A stretch of 64,000 nt of DNA from Microglena sp. YARC (taxonomy: Eukaryota > Chlorophyta > Chlorophyceae > Chlamydomonadales > Chlamydomonadaceae): NCBI GenBank assembly GCA_022414725.1, contig CM039462.1:42452983-42516982 (forward strand), written 5' to 3'. The first letter of the stretch is position 1, and each line of letters starts with the position of its first letter. This document shows positions 1 through 11,900 of the stretch, in pieces. The notes below the pieces were generated by a model, which was given only the letters and a program-made list of their open reading frames with translations, was not told where the DNA came from and did no database searches. A program made the position numbers and the translations under genes.

Positions 1-240
1 CCCTGGTTTCCGAGGCCGTATCACACAGGGGGGCGGGGGGGTGTACTGTGTTCTGCGGACAGTTAGGCGCCCAATTATAGAACCTTGCAACAATTCTTCT
101 TCTTCTTCTTGAAGCTGATACCTGTAGCCATGGTATATGCTTAGAAGCTGGTACGGGTAGCCCAAGCAAAAGAACAACATTGACTACAGGTCTAATTAGG
201 CCCTGTTGGCACCCCTCATGGCCAAGTTTGAGATCTGCAG
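1..240. repeat. Dispersed repeat fragments at left edge
   Basis: Bases 1-35 match a short dispersed element built on 'cctggtttccgtgggtat' followed by a G run. Other copies lie near 43427-43490 and 44836-44885, and inverted near 20435-20505 and 20975-21045. From about 112 the text resembles the 'agaagctg' repeat that becomes a regular array at 241. No coding exon is visible. Confidence 0.5.
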
Positions 241-600
241 CTGTCTAGAAGCTGATACCTGCAGTCATGGTATCTGCCTAGAAGCTGGAAGTGAGCGTCA
301 GAGCTTTCTGCCAAGGGCTGAGAGGCCCAATTAGGCCCTGTCGGCACCCTCATGGCCAATCTGCCTAGAAGCTGATACCCATTGATATTGTATCTACCTA
401 GAAGCTGGAAGAGAGCGTCAGAGCTTTCTGCCGAGGGCTGACAGGCCTAATTAGGCCCTATCGGCACCCTCATGGCCAATCTGCCTAGAAGCTGACACCC
501 ATAGATATTGTATCTGCCTGGAAGTCGGAAGAACACGTCGGAGCTTTCTGCCAAGGGTTGAGAGGCCTAATTGGGCCTTGCCGGCACCCCTCATGGCCAC
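241..600. repeat. 120-bp tandem repeat, 3 copies
   Basis: Three consecutive 120-bp units start at 241, 361 and 481, with mostly substitution differences. Each contains two 'gcctagaagctg' boxes and a segment ending 'ggcaccctcatggcca'. On the minus strand this last part resembles the 3' end of gene A, so the array looks like duplicated gene-end sequence. All three minus frames of the middle unit contain stops. Confidence 0.8.
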
Positions 601-747
601 CCTCGGGATCTGCATAGGGGAAGTGCGGAATTAGTTCACACCCTTGTCCTCAGGCATGTCGTCCATGTAATCCTCTTGAAGCAGGGTGTGAAAGCTTTCT
701 GACGAGGGCTGAGAGGTCATATAATAAGCTCTTAGGAACATGGCTAA

Positions 748-1440
748 TCAGGCCCTGTTGGCACCCCTCGGGATCTGCACGGGGGCAGCGCGAAATTGGT
801 TCACACCCTCGTTCTCAGGAATATCATACATGTAGAGGGCATCAAAGCTTTCCGCTGAGGGCTGAGTGCTCAAAGAGGAGGCTCTTAGGAAGGTGGCTGC
901 AGCCGACTTATGGGGCGGGGAGCCAGCGGAGTCCTGAGAGCCAGCTGTCACCAACTTCCTCGAGAAAAGTGGACTGGTGCGTGGACTGCCAGCTCCCAGC
1001 GCAGAAGTGTTGAAGGGAGAGGAGAGAGAGGTGCGGAAACCTGATCCGGCCCCAGGGCTGGTGAAGCCGCACTCGGTGGAGTGTGAGGATCCTAACCTGC
1101 TGCCGCTGTGGGCACGCTCTAGGGAGAGTCTACCGCTCAGCACAGGGCGGGCGCTTGCGGCTGACATTGGGGCACCTGAGCCTGTTGAGAAGCAATGCAC
1201 CATGCTGTAGCCACCAGGGCATGGGGGGGCATAGTGAGAGGGGATGGGGCCTGACGGAAGCCTGTGGATGGCGGCTTGAGGGGAGGGTGATGCGCGGGAG
1301 CTTGGGCAGCTCTGGCTGAGGGGGACGCGCCGGCTGCTGCCGGGCGACCGTCCTGGTGAGCTGTTGAACGGTTTCCTGTTCTTAGCCACTTCACAGCCCA
1401 GGGAGGAGGCCAAAGCGGCGGGGGTGATACCACGCTTATC
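748..1440 (-). CDS. Gene A terminal exon (Ser/Pro/Gly-rich, unknown function)
   Basis: The minus-strand exon begins after a CTGCAG acceptor (1441-1443) and runs 230 codons to a TGA at 748-750. It starts DKRGITPAALASSLGCEV. The middle is rich in Ser, Pro, Gly and Arg and looks disordered. The end is less biased (SFDALYMYDIPENEGVN, then QIPRGANRA). Unlike the six exon-like repeats upstream, it lacks the GTAACC that follows the matching core in those copies, so the frame stays open. It fits the end of gene A. No domain was recognised. Joining to the exon at 9173 is inferred; the intermediate exons are not resolved. Confidence 0.5.
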   Translation of the reverse strand, partial: DKRGITPAALASSLGCEVAKNRKPFNSSPGRSPGSSRRVPLSQSCPSSRASPSPQAAIHRLPSGPIPSHYAPPCPGGYSMVHCFSTGSGAPMSAASARPVLSGRLSLERAHSGSRLGSSHSTECGFTSPGAGSGFRTSLSSPFNTSALGAGSPRTSPLFSRKLVTAGSQDSAGSPPHKSAAATFLRASSLSTQPSAESFDALYMYDIPENEGVNQFRAAPVQIPRGANRA

Positions 1441-4400
1441 CTGCAGGGTGGGTTGGGGTGGATGAGGAGGGGGAGCGTTGGGTTGGGTTGGATGATGTTG
1501 GAGTAGGAGGGATGGGATGGAGTGGTTTGGCGTGGTTACGTTTTCCTGTTGTTAGCCACTTCACAGCCCAGGGAGGAGGCCATTGCGGCGGGGGTGACCC
1601 CACGCTTATCCTCTGCAAGGTGGGGTGAGGCAGGGGGTGGGTTGGGGTGGGTTGTGTTGGATAAGGAGGGGGGGGCGTTGGGTTGGGTTGGGTCGTGGGA
1701 TGATGTTGGGAAGGGAGGGATGGGATGGATTGGTTTGGCGTGGTTACGTTTTCCTGTTGTTGGCAACTTCACAGCCCAGGGAGGAGGCCATAGCAGCGGG
1801 GGTAACCCCACGCTTATCCTGCAAGGTGGGGTGAAGCGGGGGGTGGGTTGGGGTGGGTTATGTTGGATGAGGAGGGGGGGCGTTGGGTTGGGTTGGGTCG
1901 TGGGATGATGTTGGGTGGGATGACGTTGGGGAGGGAGGGATGGGATGGATTGGTTTGGCGTGGTTACGTTTTCCTGTTGTTGGCGACTTCACAGCTCAGG
2001 GAGGAGGCCATAGCAGCGGGGGTACCCCCACGCTCATCCTGCATGGTAGGGTGAGGGGGTGTGTGGGTGTGTGTGGGGGGGTTGTGTTGGATGGGGAGGG
2101 GGGGGCCTTGGTTTGGTTTGGTTTGGGTTGGATGATGCTGGGTGAGGAGGGGTGGGATTGAGTGGATTGGTTTCGTGTGGTTACGTTTTACTGTTGTTCA
2201 CAACTTCACAGTCCAGGGAGGAGGCCATAGCGGCGGGGGTGATCCCACGCTTATCATGCAGGGTAGGGTGAGGAGGGGGGGCATTGGGGTGGGTTATGTT
2301 TGTGTTGGGTGAGGAGGGGTTGGGTGGGGAGGGGTTGGGTGAAAAGGGGTTTGGTGGTGAGATGTAGGCTGGAGTGAGGTGGGGGGTGGGTTGGGTGAGG
2401 AGGGGGGCGTTGGGTGAGTTGGGTGAGGAGGGATGGGATGGAGTTTGGCGTGGTTACGTTTTCCTGTTGTTGGCGACTTCACAGCCCTGGCAGGAGGCTA
2501 TAGCGACAGGGCTGACCCCACCCTTATCCTATATGGGGGGGGGGAGGGGGAGAGGGGGCGCAGGGCTGCGTGTGGAAAAGTGGGTGAGGTGGGTACATCA
2601 AGCTCATCCTCGTCATCAAAATCATCCTCGTCATCGTGTCATCAACCTCAACATCATCCCCATCATCATCATCTTTGTCCTCACCATCACCAATGAAAAT
2701 CCACGCATAAACTGTGTATCTTTGTACCTCGGCAAGGTACCACGTCTTCAGAGCCTCAAGAATGTCTCAATCAGCGCAGGCACTAACCTCCCCTTCACTT
2801 CCACCTACCCAAAACCACCATTACTCCTTGTTATCCTCATTAGCATCAATGGAAATCCGCGCATAAACCGTGTACCTTCGTACCACATTCACTAAACTCC
2901 CCTACTAACACCCAAGAGTTCTAAACTAGCTTAATTACGATTAGGACAGTGACAAAGAGGTTCACAGTGTGTTGTGGTATTGATAGATTCAATGATCCTT
3001 CCGCAGGTTCACCTACGCACTCACAAGTACCTACCACCACCATTACTCCTCCTCATCCTCAACAGCATCAATGGAAATCCACGCCTAAACGACTGTTTGG
3101 GGTTCAGTTCATCAATGCTCTTTCTTTTTAGCCCCTCCTATCACGGTTGGGCAAGTCCCTTTAGCCTATTTGGCATACCCCCGGACTGTAACATACAAAT
3201 ACACCACGCATAGACAGTGAATCGCTGTTTTTCTGTGCGACGAGTCGCAAATTAAGCAACTCAGTGCGACGCGCTGACCCCCAAACCCTGCAAAGCACTA
3301 AGCGCTGAGCCTAGCAGGTTTGGTGGGGCATCTCTGACTATTTTGCCAGACCCATGTATATGCCATGCTGCAACAGAATGGCGAGGCGTCTTAACAAAAC
3401 AAGTGAAGTGAAGCTTATCCTCAGCCCTATACCACGTCTTCAGAGCGTCTGGAAATGTCTTAATCAGCACATTCACAAACTTTCCTGTTGTGTCAGCCTC
3501 CAAAGCAGCATGCCTACGGGTTGTATAGTTAGTTTGGTTTTAAACTTGTTTAAGTTGTTCAGGTTGTTTAGATTTATAAGTTGTACCTGACTTACTAAGT
3601 TGGTTAGGTTGCTAGGTTTCAGATGGGTCGTTGTTTGGTTTATTAGATTTAGAAGGTGTACCCGACTTGCTTAGTTGGTTAGGTTTGTAGCGTTCGGATG
3701 GGTTTCTGTTAGGTTTGTACCGTTCGGATGGGTTTCTGTTAGGTTTGTAGGGTTAAGATGGGACGTTGTTAGACTTGTTATATTTTTTCAGGTTGACTCC
3801 CTGTTGTGTCAGCCTCCAGCGCAGCAAGCCTGTGGGTTGTGTGGGTAGCTTGGTTAGTTTGGGTTGTTTGGGTTTAAAGTTGTTTGGGCAGTTTGGGTTG
3901 TGTGGATAGTTTGGGTATTTTGGGTATTTTGGGTTTAAAGTTGTTTGGGCAGTTTGGGTTGTGTGGATAGTTTGGGTAGCTTGGGTATTTTGGGTTTAAA
4001 GTTGTTTGGGCAGTTGGGGTTGTGTGGGTAGTTTGGGTAGCTTGCTTATTTTGGGTTTTAAGTTGTTTGGGTTGTTTGGGTAGCTTGGGTGTTTTGGGTT
4101 TACAGTTGTTTGGGTTGTGTGGGTAGCTTGGGTGTTTTGGGTTTAAAGCTGTTTGGGTTGTTTGCATAGGACGGATACCATGCTGACATAATAGATTGCA
4201 CCGCATCATCATCTACCTCTCTGCGTGAGAATCGGACCATGCATCCCGCCCCTACCTACCCTACCTGCAAGGACCAAAACACCCTACCCAACAACCTCAA
4301 CAAGACCTGAGCCTGGGAGTGACTGGGCATTTTTATACACGCACAGATTCTTTATTGTTATATATTTTTGTAAGTCTGATGACCCGCAGCTTCTATGCAG

Positions 4401-6483
4401 CTCTTCTAGTTGCCTCTCAGCCCCCTTACCCCCATTGAATCCGATCTTGCCCTATGTACAGCTAAAAGTATGACTCTCCCCATTGAATCCCATCTCAGAG
4501 CTAGTGGTGGAAGATGTCGATGTGCTTGGAACGCTTCTTTGTCTGAGGATTCTTCATATTCTCCAAGCTTGAGAATTGATCACCCAAAATCAAGAGAATT
4601 TGACCCCAAATTTAAGTTTGACTCAGAATTTGACCCTGAATTTGAATTTGACCCTGAAATTGACCCCATATCCCTGATCAGGTTGCAACAATTTGGCCCC
4701 TAGGAGGGAGTATTAGAGGTGTTCAGGAAGAGCGATCACTTCACATTGGGCCCGCAGGAGGGAGAATTTGAGGTGGTCAAAAAGATTAAATCTGAAGGGT
4801 GAATTTGAGGTGGTCAAGACGAGCGATCACTTAAAATTTGGCCCGCAGGAGGGAGAATTTGAGGTGGTCAAGAAGATTGAATCTCAAGGGATAATTTGAG
4901 GTGGTAAAGAAGAGCAATCACTTCACATTTGGCCCGCAGGAAGGAGAATTTGACCCTGCATCCTGCCCCTCTTGCTAAGAAAAGGTCTGGGGTGTCATGG
5001 TGTTGCTGGAGCCTGAGGGCTAGATTTTCATGCTGTATGAATGCTGCTGGAGGGGGGCTGCTGCAGGTTTGCTGCAAGTACAGCCAAGAGTATGACCTGC
5101 CTGGAGACTGTGACTTACAAGGGGGGCCGGCCAGTGTAGACCTAGCTTCCTACTGCTGAGGCTACTTTCTACTTCTTAGACTGCTACTTCACCAGACTCT
5201 AGAGGGACTTACAAGTAGGGGTCGGCTATGTCATATAATATTAGTGAATAAACACAAATATATAATATTATATACAATTAGTCGGATGTGCCGTCTCACC
5301 AGAATTTTGAATATATTTGAAAACTGATAATATTGTGACACTTAAATGATATTAGTTAATATTAGTTCTTCAAACACTAATATTGCCGTTCCCTACTTAC
5401 AAGGGGGTACGGCCGGTGGTAGTCAAGCCAAGACTCCAAGAGCATTGCTGGTGAAATCGATTGTTCTGAAGATTTTGGGAGGAGGGGGTGTAGAAGAGTT
5501 AGACGAGAATTGAGACAGTTGGAGGGTATGTGTGCACGTATGTTATGATATCACGTGTAATTATATATATGTAATTATATAATTATATAATATATATACG
5601 TTATGATATCACATGTAATTATATATATGTAATTATATAATTATATCACATGTAAGTATACCACAATAACGACCCATGAACCCCATCGCCTGAACACCCA
5701 TCAGAGACAAAGAAACGCTATGATCCAAATTTGTTAGTATGGATCAGGGTACATCAAATGACCAGATTGGCCAGCGCTTAAGCGTACTTGAAAACAAAAA
5801 ATCTGCGTTTTGTAGTGCAAAAATTGCTTGCTGCGCCCACAGGGGGGTGCAAAAAACTGCGCTTAAAGCGCAGAGGGGGTCAAAAAGTCAGCGCTCAAAA
5901 GCGCGCGCTCTGAATTACCCTGGTATGTGTGTACTTTCGAGTCCAGGGGTAGGCCAAGTAGGCTAAAGGGACTTGCCCAACCGTGATAGGAAGAGCTTAA
6001 AAAGAAAAAAACATTGATGAACTGAACCCCAAACAATCGTTTTACCCACGGGGGCCCTGAGTTAGTGCTGCGTGTGGGCGAGGATGTGAAACACTTAAAC
6101 TTAGCGATTAGGTGGTATTTGCATGTTGGCCATAGCTTGCAGCAACACTGCTGCCATTAGCCCACAACAGTCAGCCCATGCAACTGGACAGCTAGCTTTG
6201 GTTTGATGACTTTGCGGGGTTTTCAATATCATTTGATGACTTTGTGGGGGGTTCAATATCATTTAAAGACTTGGTGGGTTTTTTAACATCATCCTGGCTC
6301 CCAGATAATCGCACATTCTATGATACAATATTGTATGATATCATACAATATACTGCACAATAGATTGATATATTGTGCAATATCTCATATTATATACACC
6401 TATAGGGAGATAGATTATCGCACAATCTATGTAACCTAGGGGGGGAAAGAGGGTGCGGTGGGTGTGCTGGGGTAGGGTGTGGG

Positions 6484-6561
<78 letters not shown>

Positions 6562-8828
6562 CCGGAGGGGTGATACTGATAAGCAGAGTGTGGGTGAGGT
6601 GGGGTGGGGTGGGGTGGGGATGAAGGTGGAGGACAAGAATATGATACAATATTGTATGATACTATACGATATACTGTACGATATATAATATTAAATACAC
6701 CTATAAATAGAGAGAGATACGATATCGTACTTGACAAACCTATTACTTAGTCTATCAGCCTTCAGGCAGCTCACTGTCTGCACGATGATTATGCAAAGGT
6801 AGAGCAAGCACGACATTACACCACCACCACAACAACACCACTACACCACCACCACTACACCACAAGAGCACCACTAAACCACCTCCACTACACCACACCA
6901 CTACAACAACAACACTTAACCACCACTACTACACCACAGCACCACCACCACTACACCACACCACTACTACACCACAGCACCACCACTACTTCACCACTGC
7001 ACAGCACCACACACTACTTCTGAGCACAGAATATAATCACGTGGGTGTTGGCATTTTGATGACTTGCCCAGGTCCGTCCTGGCAGCTAGGGCCAACACAT
7101 ACTTGTCCGGAAAAACAAGCACACACACAGTTGGCAATGTACAAAAGTAGCTGACTCACCCAAAGAAGAACTTGTTCCACCATGTGAATCTTTCCACTGC
7201 AAGCCGCTTTGTCTGTGAAGGGTGGGATGCAGGGTTGGGTGAGGAGGGGGGGCATTGGGTTGGGTTGGTTGAAGAGGGGTGGGATGGAGTGGTTTGGTTT
7301 GGTTTGGTTGGACCATAGCTTGTAATTTAACGTTTTCCACTGCAAGCGGCTTTGTCTGTGATGGATGGGGAATGGTGGGTGGAGTGAGGAGGGGGGGGCG
7401 CTGGGTTGGGTTGGGTGAGGAGGGGTGGATGCAGGATTGGATGAGGAGGGGGGACGCTGGGTTGGGTTGGGTGAGGAGGGGTGGGATGCAAGGTTGGGTG
7501 AGGAGGGGAGGCGTTGGGTTGGGTTCGTTTGGTTTGGGTTGGGTGAAGAGGGGTGGGATGGAGTGGTTTGGTTGGGTTTGGTTGGACTATAGCTTGCAAT
7601 TTAAGGGTTTCCTCTGCAAGCGGCTTTGTCTGTGATGGATGGTGAATGGTGGGTGGGGTAAAAAGAAGTGGGGTGAGGAGGGGGGCGTTGGGTTGGGTTG
7701 GGTTGGGCAAGGAGGGTTGGGTGCAAGGGGATGCAAGCAGCTTTGTCTGTGATGGATAAGGAAAGGTGGATGGGGTAAGAAGAAGTGGGGTGAGGAGGGG
7801 GGCGTTGGGTTGGGTTGGGTTGGGTAAGGAGGGGGTGGGTGCAAGGGGTGCAAGCGGCTTTGTCTGTGATGGGTGGGAAGGCAATGGTGTTCATGGGTCA
7901 TTGTTGTGTTATAATGATAACAGCCTGTTAAGAGGTGTTAAACATATTTAGGGGGTTAGGGTGTTTACCCCCCCCCACACCCCCACACATTAAAGTCTTA
8001 AGCACCTTAAGGTTTTGAACTAGGTGACGTGGGGTACCTTGCACAACTGGGGTTCATGGGTCATTGTTGTGGTATAATGATACATGATGTATCGATGTCT
8101 TATATTAAATATGAGATATTGATATATTGATACATGCGCTATGTTGATAGGTAGGCAGGTGGTTCTCTAGGTCATGACTCATGACATAGTTTGTATTTCC
8201 AGCTACGAGCAACAGCTTCTAGGCAGCTCCCCAGACTGGCTAGTCAGCCAGACCTGGTGCAACCTAGTGCATCTTGAAGCTGACACAACCAGCTTTCCTG
8301 TACTGTTCACATCTTGGGCTTGGCAAAGAGGCTGGCTCAGGGAGCTGCCTAGAAGCTGCTGCTCGCAGCTGAAAAGAAAAGCTATGACTCATGAGTGTGG
8401 TGGTGCAGGCATTGAGGTTGTTCTGAGTGTGGTGGTGTTAATTGGGGTTATGATGAGTGAAGGGTTGGAATATGGCGTTGATATGCGTGTGGGAGGCAGT
8501 GGTGGGTGGTGGTGGTGGTAGTGGTGGTAGTGGTGGTGGTGGGTGGTAGTGGTGGTGGTGGTGGGTGGTAGTGGTGATGGTGGTGGGTGGTAGTAGTGGT
8601 GGGTGGTGGTGGTGGGTGGTTGGTGGTAGTGGTAGTGATGGTGGTGGTGGGCTATATGTGTAATCATTGTAGGCTTTTTTGTTTGTGATATGTTGATAGG
8701 TAGGCAGGTGGTTCTCTGGGTAATGTTTCATGAGAGTGTGTATATGCGTTGGATAGGAAGGCAATGGGGTGGTTCAGACACCAACAGAAACAACAGTACA
8801 CCGGATGCAATGTACATGCAGACGCCAT

Positions 8829-8872
<44 letters not shown>

Positions 8873-8873
8873 A

Positions 8874-8905
<32 letters not shown>

Positions 8906-11900
8906 ATTTTTTCTGGTGCCCTACTAGACTCCAGATGTGCTCGGAGCTTGACCAGGCCCCAAACCCTCCTCCAAAAACAAAACAACAGTACACTGGATGC
9001 GATGTGTTGCACTTACAAAGCAGGGTAGTGCCCTCGGGCCCTGTAATGTTTAGTCCAGTGAAAGCCATGCTGAACTCTCAAAAAGAACTAACAGCACTTG
9101 GCAGTGTGTGGGCTGTAAATAAAAGACACCAACAAGAACAACAGTACACCGGATGCGATGTGTTGCACTTACAGAGAAGGGTAGTGCCCTCAGGTCCTGT
9201 AATGTTTAGCTCAGAAAAAGCCGTGCTGAACTGTACTCCCATCAGAGCATTTACGATTTGGTCTGCCAAGTTACTCCAGCCCTCAAAGACTGCATGGTCC
9301 AACAGAAAGCAACCGATCCTGTTCATTGTTTGCATCAGCTCAAGCTGAAAGCGAGCATCATCCTGATCCTTACTTGCTGCCGCATCGTCAACTTCTGCTG
9401 TCGCTGCTGTGGTGATGCCCTCTGCTGACGTGTCATACTGAGCTGTTATTGTTGCTACTATTGCTACTGCTGTGTCATCCTGTACTTCTTGTACTTCTTC
9501 TGCGATTGCCGCCTCTCCCGACGTCTTGTGTTGCGGGCCGTTCAGACTGTACCGGCCTGACACGTACCTCATCCACAGACCTAGCAGGACAGTAAGCTTG
9601 GCAGCATGAAGGGGGGTCGCAGTCAGTCTGCATGTGATAGAGTCGTACCGAATAGCAGCTAGCTCCGACGCAAGGACGGTGTGGCCTGTGGGAAGGAGAA
9701 GCAAGGGCACTTGCTGTGTCATAAGGTCTCCATTCCAAACCTCCAGGAAGACAAGGTCTGGGTAGTCTCGCAGCATGTATTCGGGCAGACCTGACAGATT
9801 GATGGAACAGCTGACACGGCGCATCTTGTTTACTGGGGTTTTCTTGTCCCCAGACCTTTGCCCCTCGCTCTTGATCACCACTGGGAGGTCATGCCCCATG
9901 TAGGAGGCACGAAGCTGAGAATCGCCTTCTAAGCCTGCACAGGAAGACAAAAAAAGCAGGCAGGTAAAAAATCACATTTGACTCAGAACAGGCAGCCGAA
10001 GACAGGCAGGTGTCTGTTGACTTTTATTTATTTTGTAAATGTGTATTATAAATGTATTCAACGGGCCCAATGTAGGAGGCACGCAAGTGAGAATCGCCTT
10101 CTAAGCCTGCACAGGAAGTTGAAATCAGGTATATCTAAATCAGGTATATCTAAATCAGGTATATCTAAATCGGGTAGAAAAACAAGAATCAGGGACATCA
10201 ACATCAGGTAGAAAAACAAGAATCAGGTATATCGAAATCAGGCCATTCCAAATCCAGCCATGGTTTCAAACCCAAAGCTTTCAGCTGAATTGGAATGCCT
10301 GTCATGCCAACTTTCAGACGTACTAGCTAGCTTCAGGTCTGGCCAAAGGATGGGAAAAGGAAGCTGCCTAGAAGCTGCTACGCGTAACCTAAAAAGGAAA
10401 CAGTGTCAGCAGGTACAGTCAGAAAAGGTCGGCAGATCAAATCAACACATATGACATGCAACAATACCACCCGGGCTATATTTCACCGTCTACCGGTTAG
10501 GCGGTTTGGCTACCGGGCAGAGGCGAACCGGGCCCAGGCGAAGGGTTACTCAGTTTGATAAAGGTTAATCTGGACATTACGTGTACCGAAGTATCAGCTC
10601 TTGCATTATGACCAGCCGGTGGATATGGGTTATGACCAGCCGGTGGATATGGGTTATGACCAGCCGGTGGATATGGGTTATGACCAGCCGGTGGATATGG
10701 GTTATGACCAGCCGGTGGATATGGGTTATGACCAGCCGGTGGATATGGGTTATGACCAGCCGGTGGATATGGGTTATGACCAGCCGGTGGATATGGGTTA
10801 TGAGTAGGGAACGGCAAATCATACGATGTTGACCAAAGACGAGTATGATATCATATGATATCATACAGAAATCATATGATCTAACATCAAATGATATGAT
10901 GGCCCAGGCCAAAGTTACCTAGTCACTCCGCCGGCATCATATGATATCATTTGATGCCATAATATCATATGATATCATATTGCCGATCCCTAGTTATGAG
11001 CCAATAAATAAAGAAACATATAGCTGATGATATTTGTGAAAGGATTCAAATGTGTCTGCATGGCCTGCAGTGAGGTACTCCATTTTGTCAAGTTGGTCGG
11101 CGCTTAAAGCGCACACACATCAAATCGGTCAGCACTTAGTAGTACAAAAAGCGCAAAAACTGCGCGATGCGCCCACATGGGGTTCAAAAAAACTGCGCGA
11201 AACGCGCAGTAGGGCTCAAGAAGCGTGCGTGAAATTGCGCTGCCGCGCGCCCTTTGCAGTACCCTGGCCTGCAGTGAGGAGACCTCCAACAAGCGACGCA
11301 AGTGATAGGAAAGGGAAGAGATATAGTAGATAAATAAATAGATAAATAAAAAAAAAAATACATACATAGATAAATAGATAGATCAATAGTGTGCCTTATT
11401 AGGAGGCGTGAGGTTGAGGGGGCCAGCCTGCTTGCTTGCACTGGGGCCAACCACCAAATGAGATATAGTAGCATAGATCTACATTACATTACGTTGTCAC
11501 CAACCAGTCATCGTTGACCCATGACAAGGATTATCTGTAAGGATCAGCATATCATATGATGTTGGCCAAAGGTGAGTATGATATCATATGATATCATACA
11601 AATTGCATCATATGATATTGTATTGAAATTGTAACTTCGGCCTAGTCAGACTGCCGGCATCATTTGATATCATATGATGACATGATATCATGTGATAGCA
11701 TACCGCCGTTCGCTAATTACCTGTGAGGTTCTCACACGAAACAATGCACGTCTCCACCCCTCGTGGGCCCCCCACATCTCCACACCACAGCCCCCCACGC
11801 CTCTACCCCAACCCACCCTACCCTCCTCTACCCCTCGTGGGCCCCCCACGTCTCCACCCCACGTCATTACCTGTGAGGTTCTCACACAAAACAATGCACG

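Noticed and set aside
3500..4170. Interstitial telomere (TTTAGGG-like)
   Set aside because: Units are irregular GTTTGGGT and longer variants; no run of an exact telomere hexamer or heptamer.
8690..9028. Poly-Asp/poly-Ser/poly-His ORFs
   Set aside because: They are six-frame readings of the GAT microsatellite.
10577..10912. Repeat protein encoded by the 24-bp minisatellite
   Set aside because: All frames are open because the unit is divisible by three, there is no flanking exon, and the ORFs run into a MITE.
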